A stretch of 6,368 nt of DNA from Oscillospiraceae bacterium. Its GTDB lineage: Bacteria; Bacillota_A; Clostridia; Saccharofermentanales; Saccharofermentanaceae. The stretch is from contig CADAXO010000122.1 of NCBI GenBank assembly GCA_902791885.1, forward strand, positions 5,289-11,656, read 5' to 3'. Positions 1 through 6,243 of the stretch are shown in pieces. The notes below the pieces were generated by a model. That model was not told the origin of the DNA. It saw only the letters and a list, made by a program, of their open reading frames with translations, and made no database searches. The first letter of the stretch is position 1, and each line of letters starts with the position of its first letter. Both the position numbers and the translations under genes were made by a program.

Positions 1-495
1 ATCATCGTAGGTGTGAGTGCAGCAGGACTTCTTATCAGCCTTCTCGTATTCATTCAGACTTTCCTTATCGCTAAGTACCGTGTAGCAATCGACTACAACG
101 AGAAGAAGCTTGTTCTCCGCTACAGATTCAGCCTCATCGATATTCCTTTCGACAGCTTTGATGCAAGAGAGGGTGAGCCCGATAAGGCAGAGGAGATGCT
201 CAACAACGCAGTAAACAAGGGCTCCGTAACAGAGTACCTCGTTCTCGATAATGTATTCGACGAAGCCTGCTACCAGACCTCTTCCAAGGATCTTGCTTCC
301 AAGGAAGACTTCGCTAAGTTAAAGCTTGAGGCTTTGGCTATTGCAGACGCTTACGGCGCAAGAAACTGCGAGGATGCCATCAAGCCCAATACTGACGGCA
401 GAGATAATAAGGATATCGGACCCACGGATCTTAACGAGGACGATATCGGAGCTATCGTAGATCAGGTTACCGAGGAGCATAAAGAGGGTAAGTAA
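1..495 (+). CDS. Membrane protein, 3' part only; product unknown
   Basis: The reading frame is open from base 1, with no stop before the TAA at 493-495, so the true start most likely lies upstream. The GTG at 13 is only an internal candidate. The visible part begins with a hydrophobic segment (IIVGV through FLIA, about 23 residues), read as a transmembrane helix and followed by KYR. Next comes a short stretch of alternating hydrophobic residues (VAIDYNEKKLVLRYRF, then IPFDSF). This recalls the strand pattern of membrane-attached bacterial PH-like domains, but that is a weak inference. The last 100 or so residues are acidic and hydrophilic, with an Asp/Glu/Asn-rich tail. The next gene starts 5 nt after the stop, suggesting an operon. 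I do not recognise the family. Confidence 0.8.
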   Translation: MIVGVSAAGLLISLLVFIQTFLIAKYRVAIDYNEKKLVLRYRFSLIDIPFDSFDAREGEPDKAEEMLNNAVNKGSVTEYLVLDNVFDEACYQTSSKDLASKEDFAKLKLEALAIADAYGARNCEDAIKPNTDGRDNKDIGPTDLNEDDIGAIVDQVTEEHKEGK

Positions 496-500
496 TTAAT

Positions 501-917
501 ATGAAGAACGTATTCCTCAATATAATGGCAGCGATCACGGCCCTTTGCATGATCACCATGACAGTGTTTGTAATTATGACGGCAGGCGCGCTTAAGGAGA
601 ATTCCGAGAAGTCTTTGGCTAGGATCTCCGATATTGAGGAGGAGTTATCAGACCTCACAACTCATATCAAAACGAATGAGGCAGAGGAAGCATCGGATTC
701 TTCACCTGTTTCTTACGATACGGTAAACCCTGAAGATATCGAGGATCTGGCCGATGCCACAACAGCTCTTGCCGAGGCTGTGGCAGCTCTTCAGGAGCAG
801 TCAAACAATATGGCTTCTGTGGATTATGCAACACTCAATGAGGCTATCGAGAGACTCAATACAACATCCGAGTCGCTCGAGGAGACAGCAGGCAGGATAT
901 CGGCGATATTCGGTTGA
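501..917 (+). CDS. Small single-pass membrane protein with coiled-coil tail; function unknown
   Basis: This encodes 138 residues. Residues 1-4 (MKNV) precede a hydrophobic helix at about 5-29, so the N-terminus is probably cytoplasmic and the rest outside. Residues 30-55 (KENSEKSL, then ISDIEEEL) look like a short amphipathic or coiled-coil stretch. A Ser/Glu-rich linker (about 56-76) follows, then an Ala/Leu/Glu-rich heptad-like region (about 77-135) with no Cys, His or Trp. The tail is strongly acidic. No catalytic motif is visible. A GAGG element (484-487) lies 13 nt before the ATG, longer than ideal, so reinitiation from the upstream gene is likely. The composition would suit a structural or oligomerising partner of the upstream membrane protein, which is inference from adjacency only. 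Confidence 0.8.
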   Translation: MKNVFLNIMAAITALCMITMTVFVIMTAGALKENSEKSLARISDIEEELSDLTTHIKTNEAEEASDSSPVSYDTVNPEDIEDLADATTALAEAVAALQEQSNNMASVDYATLNEAIERLNTTSESLEETAGRISAIFG

Positions 918-941
918 TTTTTGATAAAAATAATGTAAGAT
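914..941 (+). promoter_or_regulatory. Possible sigma-A promoter for fba
   Basis: TTGATT (914-919) is followed after 16 bp by TAAGAT (936-941). These match the -35 and -10 consensus at 5 and 4 of 6 positions. The -35 overlaps the stop codon of the preceding gene. The AT-rich region after it leads to a strong GGAGG site (981-985). No convincing terminator lies between the preceding gene and fba, so read-through from upstream is also possible. This is a consensus match only. Confidence 0.35.
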
Positions 942-993
942 AGCATAGGCTAACTAATAAACAGCTATTAAATAATAATTGGAGGAAATATAA

Positions 994-1860
994 ATGGCAT
1001 TAGTTTCTGCAACAGAAATGATCAACAAGGCACACGAGGGCCACTACGCAATCCCTGCGTTCAACACAAATAACCTCGAGTGGACACAGTGCATCTTAAG
1101 AGCAGTTCAGGAGACAAACACACCTGTTATGATCCAGACATCTGAGGGTGCTGCTAAGTACATGGGCGGCTACAAGGTAGTTGTTGACATGGTTAACGAC
1201 CTCATCGATTCTATGGGTATCACAGTTCCTGTAGCACTTCACCTTGACCACGGTACATACGAGGGTGCTAAGGCTTGCATCGAGGCAGGTTATTCTTCTG
1301 TTATGTTCGACGGTTCTCATTTCCCTATCGAAGAGAACATCGCTAAGTCCAAGGAGATCATCGAGCTCGCACACGCTAAGGGCGTTTCCGTAGAGTGCGA
1401 AGTCGGCGGTATCGGCGGCGTTGAGGACGGTGTTGCTTCCAACGGTGAGCTCGCAGATCCTGAAGAGTGCAAGAAGATCGCTGATCTCGGCGTAGACTTC
1501 CTTGCTGCAGGTATCGGTAACATCCACGGTAAGTATCCCGCTGACTGGGCAGGTCTTAACTTCGACAGACTCGCTGAGATCAAGGAAGCTATCGGCGGTA
1601 AGCCCATGGTTCTCCACGGCGGTTCCGGAATCCCCTTCGAGCAGACAAAGAAGGCTGTTTCCCTCGGTGTTTCCAAGATCAACATCAACACAGAGCTCCA
1701 GCTCGTATTCGCTGCTGCTACAAGAAAGTACATCGAAGACGGCAAGGATCTCGAGGGCAAGGGTTATGATCCCCGTAAGCTTCTTAAGCCCGGTTGTGAG
1801 GCTATCGTTGCTAAGGCTAAGGAACTCTGCGAAGGTTTCGAGGCTGCAGGCAAGGCTTAA
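994..1860 (+). CDS. fba: Class II fructose-1,6-bisphosphate aldolase
   Basis: This cytoplasmic zinc enzyme cleaves fructose-1,6-bisphosphate to dihydroxyacetone phosphate and glyceraldehyde-3-phosphate, reversibly, in glycolysis and gluconeogenesis. The 288-residue protein is a complete class IIB TIM barrel of usual length. Landmarks are AFNTNNLE (22-29), the catalytic Asp85 and zinc ligand His86 in HLDHG, SVECEVG around Glu134, the zinc ligand His178 in NIHGKYP, His208 in VLHGGSG, and the phosphate-binding ININTE (229-234). His178 and His208 fall at the positions expected for the Bacillus-type enzyme. The start is decided by GGAGG at 981-985, 8 nt before the ATG. It ends in tandem stops, TAA then TAG. 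Strong use of C-ending codons (AAC, TTC, TAC, GAC) fits a highly expressed gene. Tagatose-bisphosphate aldolase is a close relative and cannot be fully excluded, but no sugar-catabolic neighbours support it. Confidence 0.95.
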   Translation: MALVSATEMINKAHEGHYAIPAFNTNNLEWTQCILRAVQETNTPVMIQTSEGAAKYMGGYKVVVDMVNDLIDSMGITVPVALHLDHGTYEGAKACIEAGYSSVMFDGSHFPIEENIAKSKEIIELAHAKGVSVECEVGGIGGVEDGVASNGELADPEECKKIADLGVDFLAAGIGNIHGKYPADWAGLNFDRLAEIKEAIGGKPMVLHGGSGIPFEQTKKAVSLGVSKININTELQLVFAAATRKYIEDGKDLEGKGYDPRKLLKPGCEAIVAKAKELCEGFEAAGKA

Positions 1861-1888
1861 TAGTCTGTTTGACACAAAAATCTTTCAT

Positions 1889-1916
1889 AAGGGCTGTCTT
1901 TTACAGACAGCCCTTT
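1889..1916 (+). terminator. Intrinsic terminator after fba
   Basis: An 11-bp perfect stem, AAGGGCTGTCT (1889-1899) pairing with AGACAGCCCTT (1905-1915), closes a 5-nt loop (TTTAC). The core is GC-rich and starts 28 nt after the fba stop. The U-tract is short (TTT, then GTGCT), so termination may be incomplete. A separate run of six T lies at 1935-1940, too far away to be the normal U-tract. The hairpin loop overlaps the proposed -35 of the next operon. Confidence 0.8.
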
Positions 1917-1926
1917 GTGCTATAAT
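1900..1926 (+). promoter_or_regulatory. Extended -10 promoter of the MoxR/VWA operon
   Basis: A perfect TATAAT (1921-1926) is preceded by TG at 1918-1919, giving the extended -10 form TGCTATAAT. The best -35 is TTTACA (1900-1905), 5 of 6 matches, with a short 15-bp spacer. The extended -10 could compensate for that. The -35 lies mostly in the loop of the fba terminator. Transcription would start near 1933, leaving a leader of about 60 nt before the ATG of the MoxR gene. A perfect TTGACA at 1869-1874 is too far away (46 bp) to be its partner. Confidence 0.65.
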
Positions 1927-1954
1927 GGTTAAAGTTTTTTAATAATAGTAATAG

Positions 1955-1960
1955 AAGGGG
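1955..1960 (+). promoter_or_regulatory. Only purine-rich RBS candidate upstream of the MoxR gene
   Basis: AAGGGG is the only Shine-Dalgarno-like element between the promoter and the MoxR ATG at 1994. It is 33 nt from that ATG, too far for normal use. It is 9 nt from an in-frame ATC at 1970, a rare but known type of start codon. An in-frame TAG at 1961-1963 blocks any earlier start. No ATG, GTG or TTG lies in frame between that stop and 1994. Confidence 0.3.
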
Positions 1961-1972
1961 TAGAGCAGCATC

Positions 1973-1988
1973 AAGAATTATTATTCTT
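1973..1988. repeat. Short inverted repeat in the MoxR leader
   Basis: AAGAAT (1973-1978) and ATTCTT (1983-1988) are perfect inverted copies around a 4-nt TATT centre. They lie between the RBS candidate and the MoxR ATG. The six pairs include one G-C pair only, so an RNA hairpin would be weak. It could be an operator half-site pair, or chance in AT-rich sequence. Confidence 0.3.
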
Positions 1989-1993
1989 CTAAG

Positions 1994-2896
1994 ATGGTCG
2001 GACAGGAAAGACTCGGAATGTCTCTTCTTGTTTCCATGATGGCTAACGGACATATTCTTCTTGAGTCAGTTCCGGGACTTGCAAAGACTACTGCAGCTAA
2101 GGTCGTTACAGAGGCTGTTAACGGAAATTTCTCAAGAATCCAGTGTACTCCGGACCTTCTGCCGAGTGATATCATCGGAACCCAGACATTCAACATGTCC
2201 AACAATACTTTCGAGACTAAGATCGGTCCTGTTTTCGCGAACTTTGTTCTCCTCGATGAGATCAACCGTTCCAGTGCGAAGACTCAGAGTGCCATGCTTG
2301 AGGCGATGCAGGAGAGAACCGTAAGTATCGGCGGTACAAGCTACAAGCTCCCCGATATTTTCGTTGTAGTTGCAACGCAGAACCCTATCGAGCAGGAAGG
2401 TACTTATGAGCTTTCCGAGGCACAGCTCGACCGTTTCCTCCTTAAGGAGATAATCACATATCCTACAGCTGAGCAGGAGATCGAGATCCTTAACCGTATC
2501 GAGAAGGATGTATTCACTTCCGTTACTCCTGTAGCTACCATAGATGACGTTCTTTTCTTACAGAACCTGACTAAGAAGATTTACATTGCTCCTTCCATCA
2601 AGAAGTACATCGTAGATATCGTACACGTATCCCGTCATGCCAAGGAAAAGATCTTCAAGGATCTTGCTCCTTACGTTGCTATGGGTGCTTCCACGCGTGC
2701 TGCTATTGCATTTATGGAAGCTTCCAAGGCAGTTGCTTTGGCACAGGGAAGAGCATATGTAACACCTGATGATGTTAAGGAGATGCGTAATGAAGTCTTG
2801 AGACACAGGATCATGCTGAACTTCGCCGCCATCGCTGACGGAGTGCAGCCTGAGACTATCATTGACGCTATTTTCCAGGCAGTCGATACTCCATGA
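1994..2896 (+). CDS. MoxR-family AAA+ ATPase
   Basis: This is a cytoplasmic ATPase of the MoxR group, which remodels or activates target proteins and usually works with VWA partners (RavA-ViaA and CbbQ-CbbO are characterised pairs). The 300 residues contain VGQE (2-5), Walker A ESVPGLAKTT (24-33), Walker B LLDEINR (86-92), sensor 1 ATQNP (127-131), AQLDRF (143-148), sensor 2 GASTRA (231-236, Arg235) and RHRI (270-273) in the lid domain. Residue 25 is Ser where Gly or Asp is usual, and GASTRA has Thr for the usual Pro. Some 20-30 residues normally precede VGQ and are missing here. The ATG at 1994 has no Shine-Dalgarno site. An ATG at 2018 has AGGAAAG 7 nt upstream but would remove VGQE. It is the first gene of the operon, and its stop overlaps the next start (ATGA). 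Confidence 0.9.
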   Translation: MVGQERLGMSLLVSMMANGHILLESVPGLAKTTAAKVVTEAVNGNFSRIQCTPDLLPSDIIGTQTFNMSNNTFETKIGPVFANFVLLDEINRSSAKTQSAMLEAMQERTVSIGGTSYKLPDIFVVVATQNPIEQEGTYELSEAQLDRFLLKEIITYPTAEQEIEILNRIEKDVFTSVTPVATIDDVLFLQNLTKKIYIAPSIKKYIVDIVHVSRHAKEKIFKDLAPYVAMGASTRAAIAFMEASKAVALAQGRAYVTPDDVKEMRNEVLRHRIMLNFAAIADGVQPETIIDAIFQAVDTP

Positions 2897-3774
2897 AATT
2901 AGATTACGTATCAAGGATCAGCTTCGGCCTCCAAAGATATAAAACAATTTATACCAAGAAGGCGACGAGCAGGGTTTTGGACGGTTCATATAACTCTATC
3001 TACAAGGGTAGAAGTATGAACTTTGATGAACTGCGCGAATATGTCCCGGGCGACGATATCAAGGATATCGACTGGAAGGCGACATCGCGAAGCCAGAAGG
3101 TCCTTGTAAGGCAGTATATTGCCGAGAAGAAGCATAACATCATGTTCGTGATGGATACGAACAGGCGAATGCTTGCCGATACGGATAAGGGCGAGGAGAA
3201 GCGCGACGTAGCTCTCATCGCAGGAGGAAGCCTTGCTTACATGGTAGATCACAACGGTGACTACGTAAGTGCGATATTCCCGGATGCGAAGTCCATGAAG
3301 CATTTCCCTTTCAAAAGGGGCCTTCTTAATCTTGAGAATGTCTTAAGAAGCTACCACGATTCCGTTACACCCGATAATGTGTCGGATCTTAACGGTGCTT
3401 TATCCTATCTTCTTCGCAACATAAGAAGAAGGATGATCATAGTTATCGTTACCGATCTGGAGGGAACCAAATCTCTTTCGGATTCCGTATTAAGACAGCT
3501 TCTTATCGTGCATGATGTTCTTCTTATCAACGTCAGCGATGCCGATATGTTCGGTAAGAAGATCTACAGCGTAGACAGAAGTGATTATCTGCCTCCGTTC
3601 GTAACCGAGAGCAAAAGACTCAAGAAACTGTCTATGAAGAAAAGACAGGAACTGCATGATCACTGTGAGGAGAAACTCAATCATCACGGTATAGCTCATG
3701 TAACTATAGATACAACAGACCGTGTAGACAAGAATCTCATTGAGCTTCTTGAGAAACATAAACTTTGGAAGTAA
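2893..3774 (+). CDS. DUF58 protein with degenerate VWA fold
   Basis: DUF58 proteins are regular partners of MoxR ATPases in Bat-type operons, and their biochemical role is not settled. The 293-residue protein has the hallmark DUF58 block at residues 39-66: GRSMNFDELREY, then PGDDIKDIDWKATSRS. A VWA-like fold follows, starting with the strand NIMFVMD (82-88). The usual metal-binding DxSxS is replaced by D88-T-N90-R-R92, so metal binding is doubtful. The later strand IIVIVTDLEG keeps Asp188. No transmembrane segment is visible, whereas many relatives carry N-terminal helices, so it should be cytoplasmic. The C-terminal 60 residues are Lys/His-rich. The ATG overlaps the MoxR stop by 4 nt (ATGA), implying translational coupling. 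Confidence 0.9.
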   Translation: MKLDYVSRISFGLQRYKTIYTKKATSRVLDGSYNSIYKGRSMNFDELREYVPGDDIKDIDWKATSRSQKVLVRQYIAEKKHNIMFVMDTNRRMLADTDKGEEKRDVALIAGGSLAYMVDHNGDYVSAIFPDAKSMKHFPFKRGLLNLENVLRSYHDSVTPDNVSDLNGALSYLLRNIRRRMIIVIVTDLEGTKSLSDSVLRQLLIVHDVLLINVSDADMFGKKIYSVDRSDYLPPFVTESKRLKKLSMKKRQELHDHCEEKLNHHGIAHVTIDTTDRVDKNLIELLEKHKLWK

Positions 3775-3776
3775 GT

Positions 3777-4262
3777 ATGCCGACTACAGTAGAATTACAA
3801 AAGATGTTCAGATATTCTGCTACTCCTATCGTGCTGACAGCTTTGGCACTCTTGCTTGTCACGCTTATTTTGATCGCTTTGATCCTCTGGAAGATCATCA
3901 AGAACAAGAGAGCGGGAAGGAAGAATACCATCAAGTCCATACTTTGGATCAAGCCTGATATGGAGAAGTTGAAGCAGGAGTATCTTGCGAAGCTTCTGAA
4001 GATCGAAATGGCGTTTGACGCTGATACTACCAAGATCCGTCCCGCTTATGAGAGCATGAGTAAGCTTATACGAGACTTTGTTTACAAAGCAACCGGCATC
4101 GACGTACCCAAGTACACTCTTTCTGAGATCAGAAAGACTGATCTTGAGGATCTCGCCGACCTTATCGAGGAATACTACGAGCCTGAGTTCGACAAGATCT
4201 CTGCAGGCGACGTTAAGGCTTCAATAGAGAATACAAGAAGGGTGATCTCGAAATGGAATTAA
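3777..4262 (+). CDS. DUF4381-like small membrane protein
   Basis: This encodes 161 residues. One transmembrane helix at about 17-38 is followed by a basic cluster (KIIKNKRAGRKN, 39-50), so the rest should be cytoplasmic. The C-terminal domain has RPAYESMSKLIRDFVYKATG, then YTLSEIRK, and a closing helix ending ISKW. This is the pattern of DUF4381/DUF4129-type domains found between DUF58 and VWA genes in Bat-type operons. The family assignment rests on that pattern plus position, so it is moderate. I chose the ATG at 3777, 2 nt after the DUF58 stop, because GGAAG (3767-3771) sits 5 nt upstream. A TTG at 3765 would add four residues but overlaps DUF58 and lacks that site. The protein may link the cytoplasmic ATPase side to the membrane VWA proteins. 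Confidence 0.8.
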   Translation: MPTTVELQKMFRYSATPIVLTALALLLVTLILIALILWKIIKNKRAGRKNTIKSILWIKPDMEKLKQEYLAKLLKIEMAFDADTTKIRPAYESMSKLIRDFVYKATGIDVPKYTLSEIRKTDLEDLADLIEEYYEPEFDKISAGDVKASIENTRRVISKWN

Positions 4263-5287
4263 AGTACAGTATTGCCCTTTATGCATGTGCCGGCGTTGCC
4301 CTGGCTTTCCTGATATTCTCTTTCATCAGATTCAGAAGAAAGAGAAAGTTCAAAGGTGGAACAAAGGCTGCCGAGGCTTCATATATCAGTGAGATACCGC
4401 ATTTTAAGAGAAGACTTATAGCGTATAAGATCCTGAAGTTCATTCTCACGGTGTCCATAATCGTAAACCTGCTGCTTTCGGGATTCCTTATGGCGGTGCC
4501 TTATAAGACTCAGGTAAATGAAGTCAAGCACATGAACCGTGACATTATCCTCTGTATGGATATTTCCACTACTGTTGACCATCTGAACTTCGAGCTTGTC
4601 GATAAGCTTAAGGAAATGGTAGAGAACCTTAACGGCGAAAGATTCGGTATCGTTATCTTCAATACATCGCCTTTGTATCTTTGTCCTTTGACGACTGATT
4701 ACGAGCAGATCCTGGAAGAACTCGATATCATTCAGGAAGCTTTGGAGCTTCGTTACGATTACTATAACGGAATGGGAAGCTACAGCCAGAGACTCGTTGA
4801 GCTTGATGAGTATATCAGTGCCGGAACCCTTATCGGAAACCAGGAGAGAGGTTCTTCGATAATCGGTGACGGTCTTGCTGCCGCAGCTTTGGACTTTACG
4901 AATATCGAGGAAGATCCGGACAGATCAAGGATCATCATATTCTCGACGGATAACGATCTTCAGGGTACCGAGATCATTACGCTGCCCGAAGCAGGTCAGC
5001 TTTGTGTCGACCGCGGAATTACGGTTTACGGAATCGGTACCGAGGAGATGTATGCATCCGATAAGAGGATGATGAGAGATACTGTTGAGATGACAGGCGG
5101 AGAATTCTACTACGGTGAGAATTCCCGCGTAGTAAGTGATATTGTAGACAACATTTTGGAACATGTGGCATCGCTTGATACGGTCGAGTATGAGATAAGC
5201 GAGACGGTAACTCCCGAGATACCGTTTATCCTGCTCATCGCATCTATGGCGTTCATGATACTTATGCAGTGGCTTTGTAAGGTGTGA
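4253..5287 (+). CDS. VWA-domain membrane protein, BatA-like
   Basis: VWA domains bind protein partners through a metal ion held by the MIDAS motif. The 344 residues comprise transmembrane helices at about 8-25 and 60-82 joined by a basic loop (RFRRKRKFK), then the VWA domain (about 96-310), and a C-terminal helix (about 322-342). The basic loop implies a cytoplasmic hairpin and an extracytoplasmic VWA domain. MIDAS residues are D103-I-S105-T-T107 (DxSxT rather than DxSxS), Ser202 in GSSIIGDGL where Thr is usual, and Asp233 in FSTDND. Compared with the next gene, about 30 extra residues, including a Tyr/Gly-rich part (YDYYNGMGSYSQR), lie before Ser202. VYGIGTEEM and TGGEFYYGEN match the usual BatA-type ending. 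It overlaps the preceding gene by 10 nt. Confidence 0.9.
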   Translation: MELKYSIALYACAGVALAFLIFSFIRFRRKRKFKGGTKAAEASYISEIPHFKRRLIAYKILKFILTVSIIVNLLLSGFLMAVPYKTQVNEVKHMNRDIILCMDISTTVDHLNFELVDKLKEMVENLNGERFGIVIFNTSPLYLCPLTTDYEQILEELDIIQEALELRYDYYNGMGSYSQRLVELDEYISAGTLIGNQERGSSIIGDGLAAAALDFTNIEEDPDRSRIIIFSTDNDLQGTEIITLPEAGQLCVDRGITVYGIGTEEMYASDKRMMRDTVEMTGGEFYYGENSRVVSDIVDNILEHVASLDTVEYEISETVTPEIPFILLIASMAFMILMQWLCKV

Positions 5288-5291
5288 TCAT

Positions 5292-6242
5292 ATGAGTATT
5301 GGGCAGATATTATTCAATCCGATAGTTCCGGTCCCCATCATGGCAGTGATCTGCGTGGTTCTTATCGTGTTCAAAAGAAGGGGAGTCATACCTTATATAA
5401 GGCAGATCCTCGCTGTTCTTTTGCTTTTCGTCGTTAACTTAAGACCGATGTACCCTTCCGACAATATCACCGTTAAGACTTCCAAGATGGATCTTAATGT
5501 CGTTATTGTTGTCGACGATACGATCAGTATGTTAGGAAACGACCAGAGCGGTTATGACACGAGACTTGATAAGGCAAAAGATGACATAAGATACATAATC
5601 GAGAATCTTCCGGGAGCGAAGTTCTCTGTTATCGCATTTAACAATAACGTGCATGTAATGACGCCTTTCACGGATTCGATCGACTATATTAATAACGCGA
5701 TCGATTCTATCTATCCTTTGTCACCGACGTATGCTACAGGAACGAATATCAGCGATTGTATAAGAACATTAACTGATGTCATTACTGAGGCGAGAGGTGA
5801 AGATGAGAGTACGGAAGTTGTTCTGTTCTTCTTAAGTGACGGTGAGAATACCGACAATAACCGAGTAAGACCTTTTACCAGCCTTCAGGACTATCTGTCG
5901 GGCGGAGCCGTTATGGGCTACGGAACGACCAGAGGCGGACACATGCTTTACTATAACCGCATCCATGATCAGTATCAGAGAGTTATGGACGGTGCCGCTG
6001 AAGCTGTTACAAAGCTTGATGAGGATAACCTCGAGTCCATCGCACTTGATATGGATATTCCTTATATCAACATGAGTCAAGATAATGTGCTTGATCCTGT
6101 TCTTGAGGGAATAAGGACTATGCATGAGACAGAACCCGAAGATGACACCAGAGAGGGTTATGTCGACATCTACTATTACTTTATGGCCCCGCTTGCAGCT
6201 TTGATCGCTTATGAGTTCATAAGCCTGAAGAGGAGGGGATAA
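5292..6242 (+). CDS. VWA-domain membrane protein, BatB-like
   Basis: This is the second VWA protein, 316 residues, probably a partner of the one upstream. Transmembrane helices lie at about 11-27 and 36-50 around a basic loop (KRRG), and a third at about 293-310 before the closing LKRRG. The VWA domain at about 66-285 is therefore predicted outside the membrane. The MIDAS is intact apart from a common variant: D75-D-T77-I-S79 (DxTxS), Thr151 in ATGTNISD, and Asp183 in LSDGEN. The segment MGYGTTRGG and the later KLDEDNLESIA fit the end of BatB-type domains. AAGGTG (5279-5284) lies 7 nt before the ATG, and the gene starts 4 nt after its neighbour. Its last codons contain the ribosome binding site of the next gene. 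Confidence 0.9.
   Translation: MSIGQILFNPIVPVPIMAVICVVLIVFKRRGVIPYIRQILAVLLLFVVNLRPMYPSDNITVKTSKMDLNVVIVVDDTISMLGNDQSGYDTRLDKAKDDIRYIIENLPGAKFSVIAFNNNVHVMTPFTDSIDYINNAIDSIYPLSPTYATGTNISDCIRTLTDVITEARGEDESTEVVLFFLSDGENTDNNRVRPFTSLQDYLSGGAVMGYGTTRGGHMLYYNRIHDQYQRVMDGAAEAVTKLDEDNLESIALDMDIPYINMSQDNVLDPVLEGIRTMHETEPEDDTREGYVDIYYYFMAPLAALIAYEFISLKRRG
6231..6238 (+). promoter_or_regulatory. Strong RBS of the sixth operon gene, inside the VWA2 coding end
   Basis: AGGAGGGG lies 5 nt before the ATG at 6244 and encodes the last Arg-Arg-Gly of the upstream VWA protein. It fixes the start of the next gene and couples the two. The basic C-terminal residues may in part reflect this dual use. Confidence 0.8.
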
Positions 6243-6243
6243 C

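Noticed and set aside
941..952. TAGC/GCTA inverted repeat upstream of fba as a terminator
   Set aside because: The stem is only 4 bp with no U-tract, too weak for termination.
1869..1874. A perfect TTGACA just after fba
   Set aside because: No -10 element lies 16-18 bp downstream, and the TATAAT at 1921 is 46 bp away. It is probably chance.
1096..1875. A 259-codon open frame on the - strand, antisense to fba
   Set aside because: It lies across the aldolase gene, has no RBS or recognisable domain, and is explained by the biased codon use of fba. The aldolase frame is certain.
1502..1942. A 146-codon + strand frame running past the fba stop
   Set aside because: It is out of frame with fba, Ser/Arg-rich without domains, and has no RBS. 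It is a shadow frame.
1933..1993. A frameshifted N-terminus of MoxR in another reading frame upstream
   Set aside because: I translated all three + frames. None has a usual start codon or a convincing MoxR N-terminal helix, and the region overlaps the promoter output.
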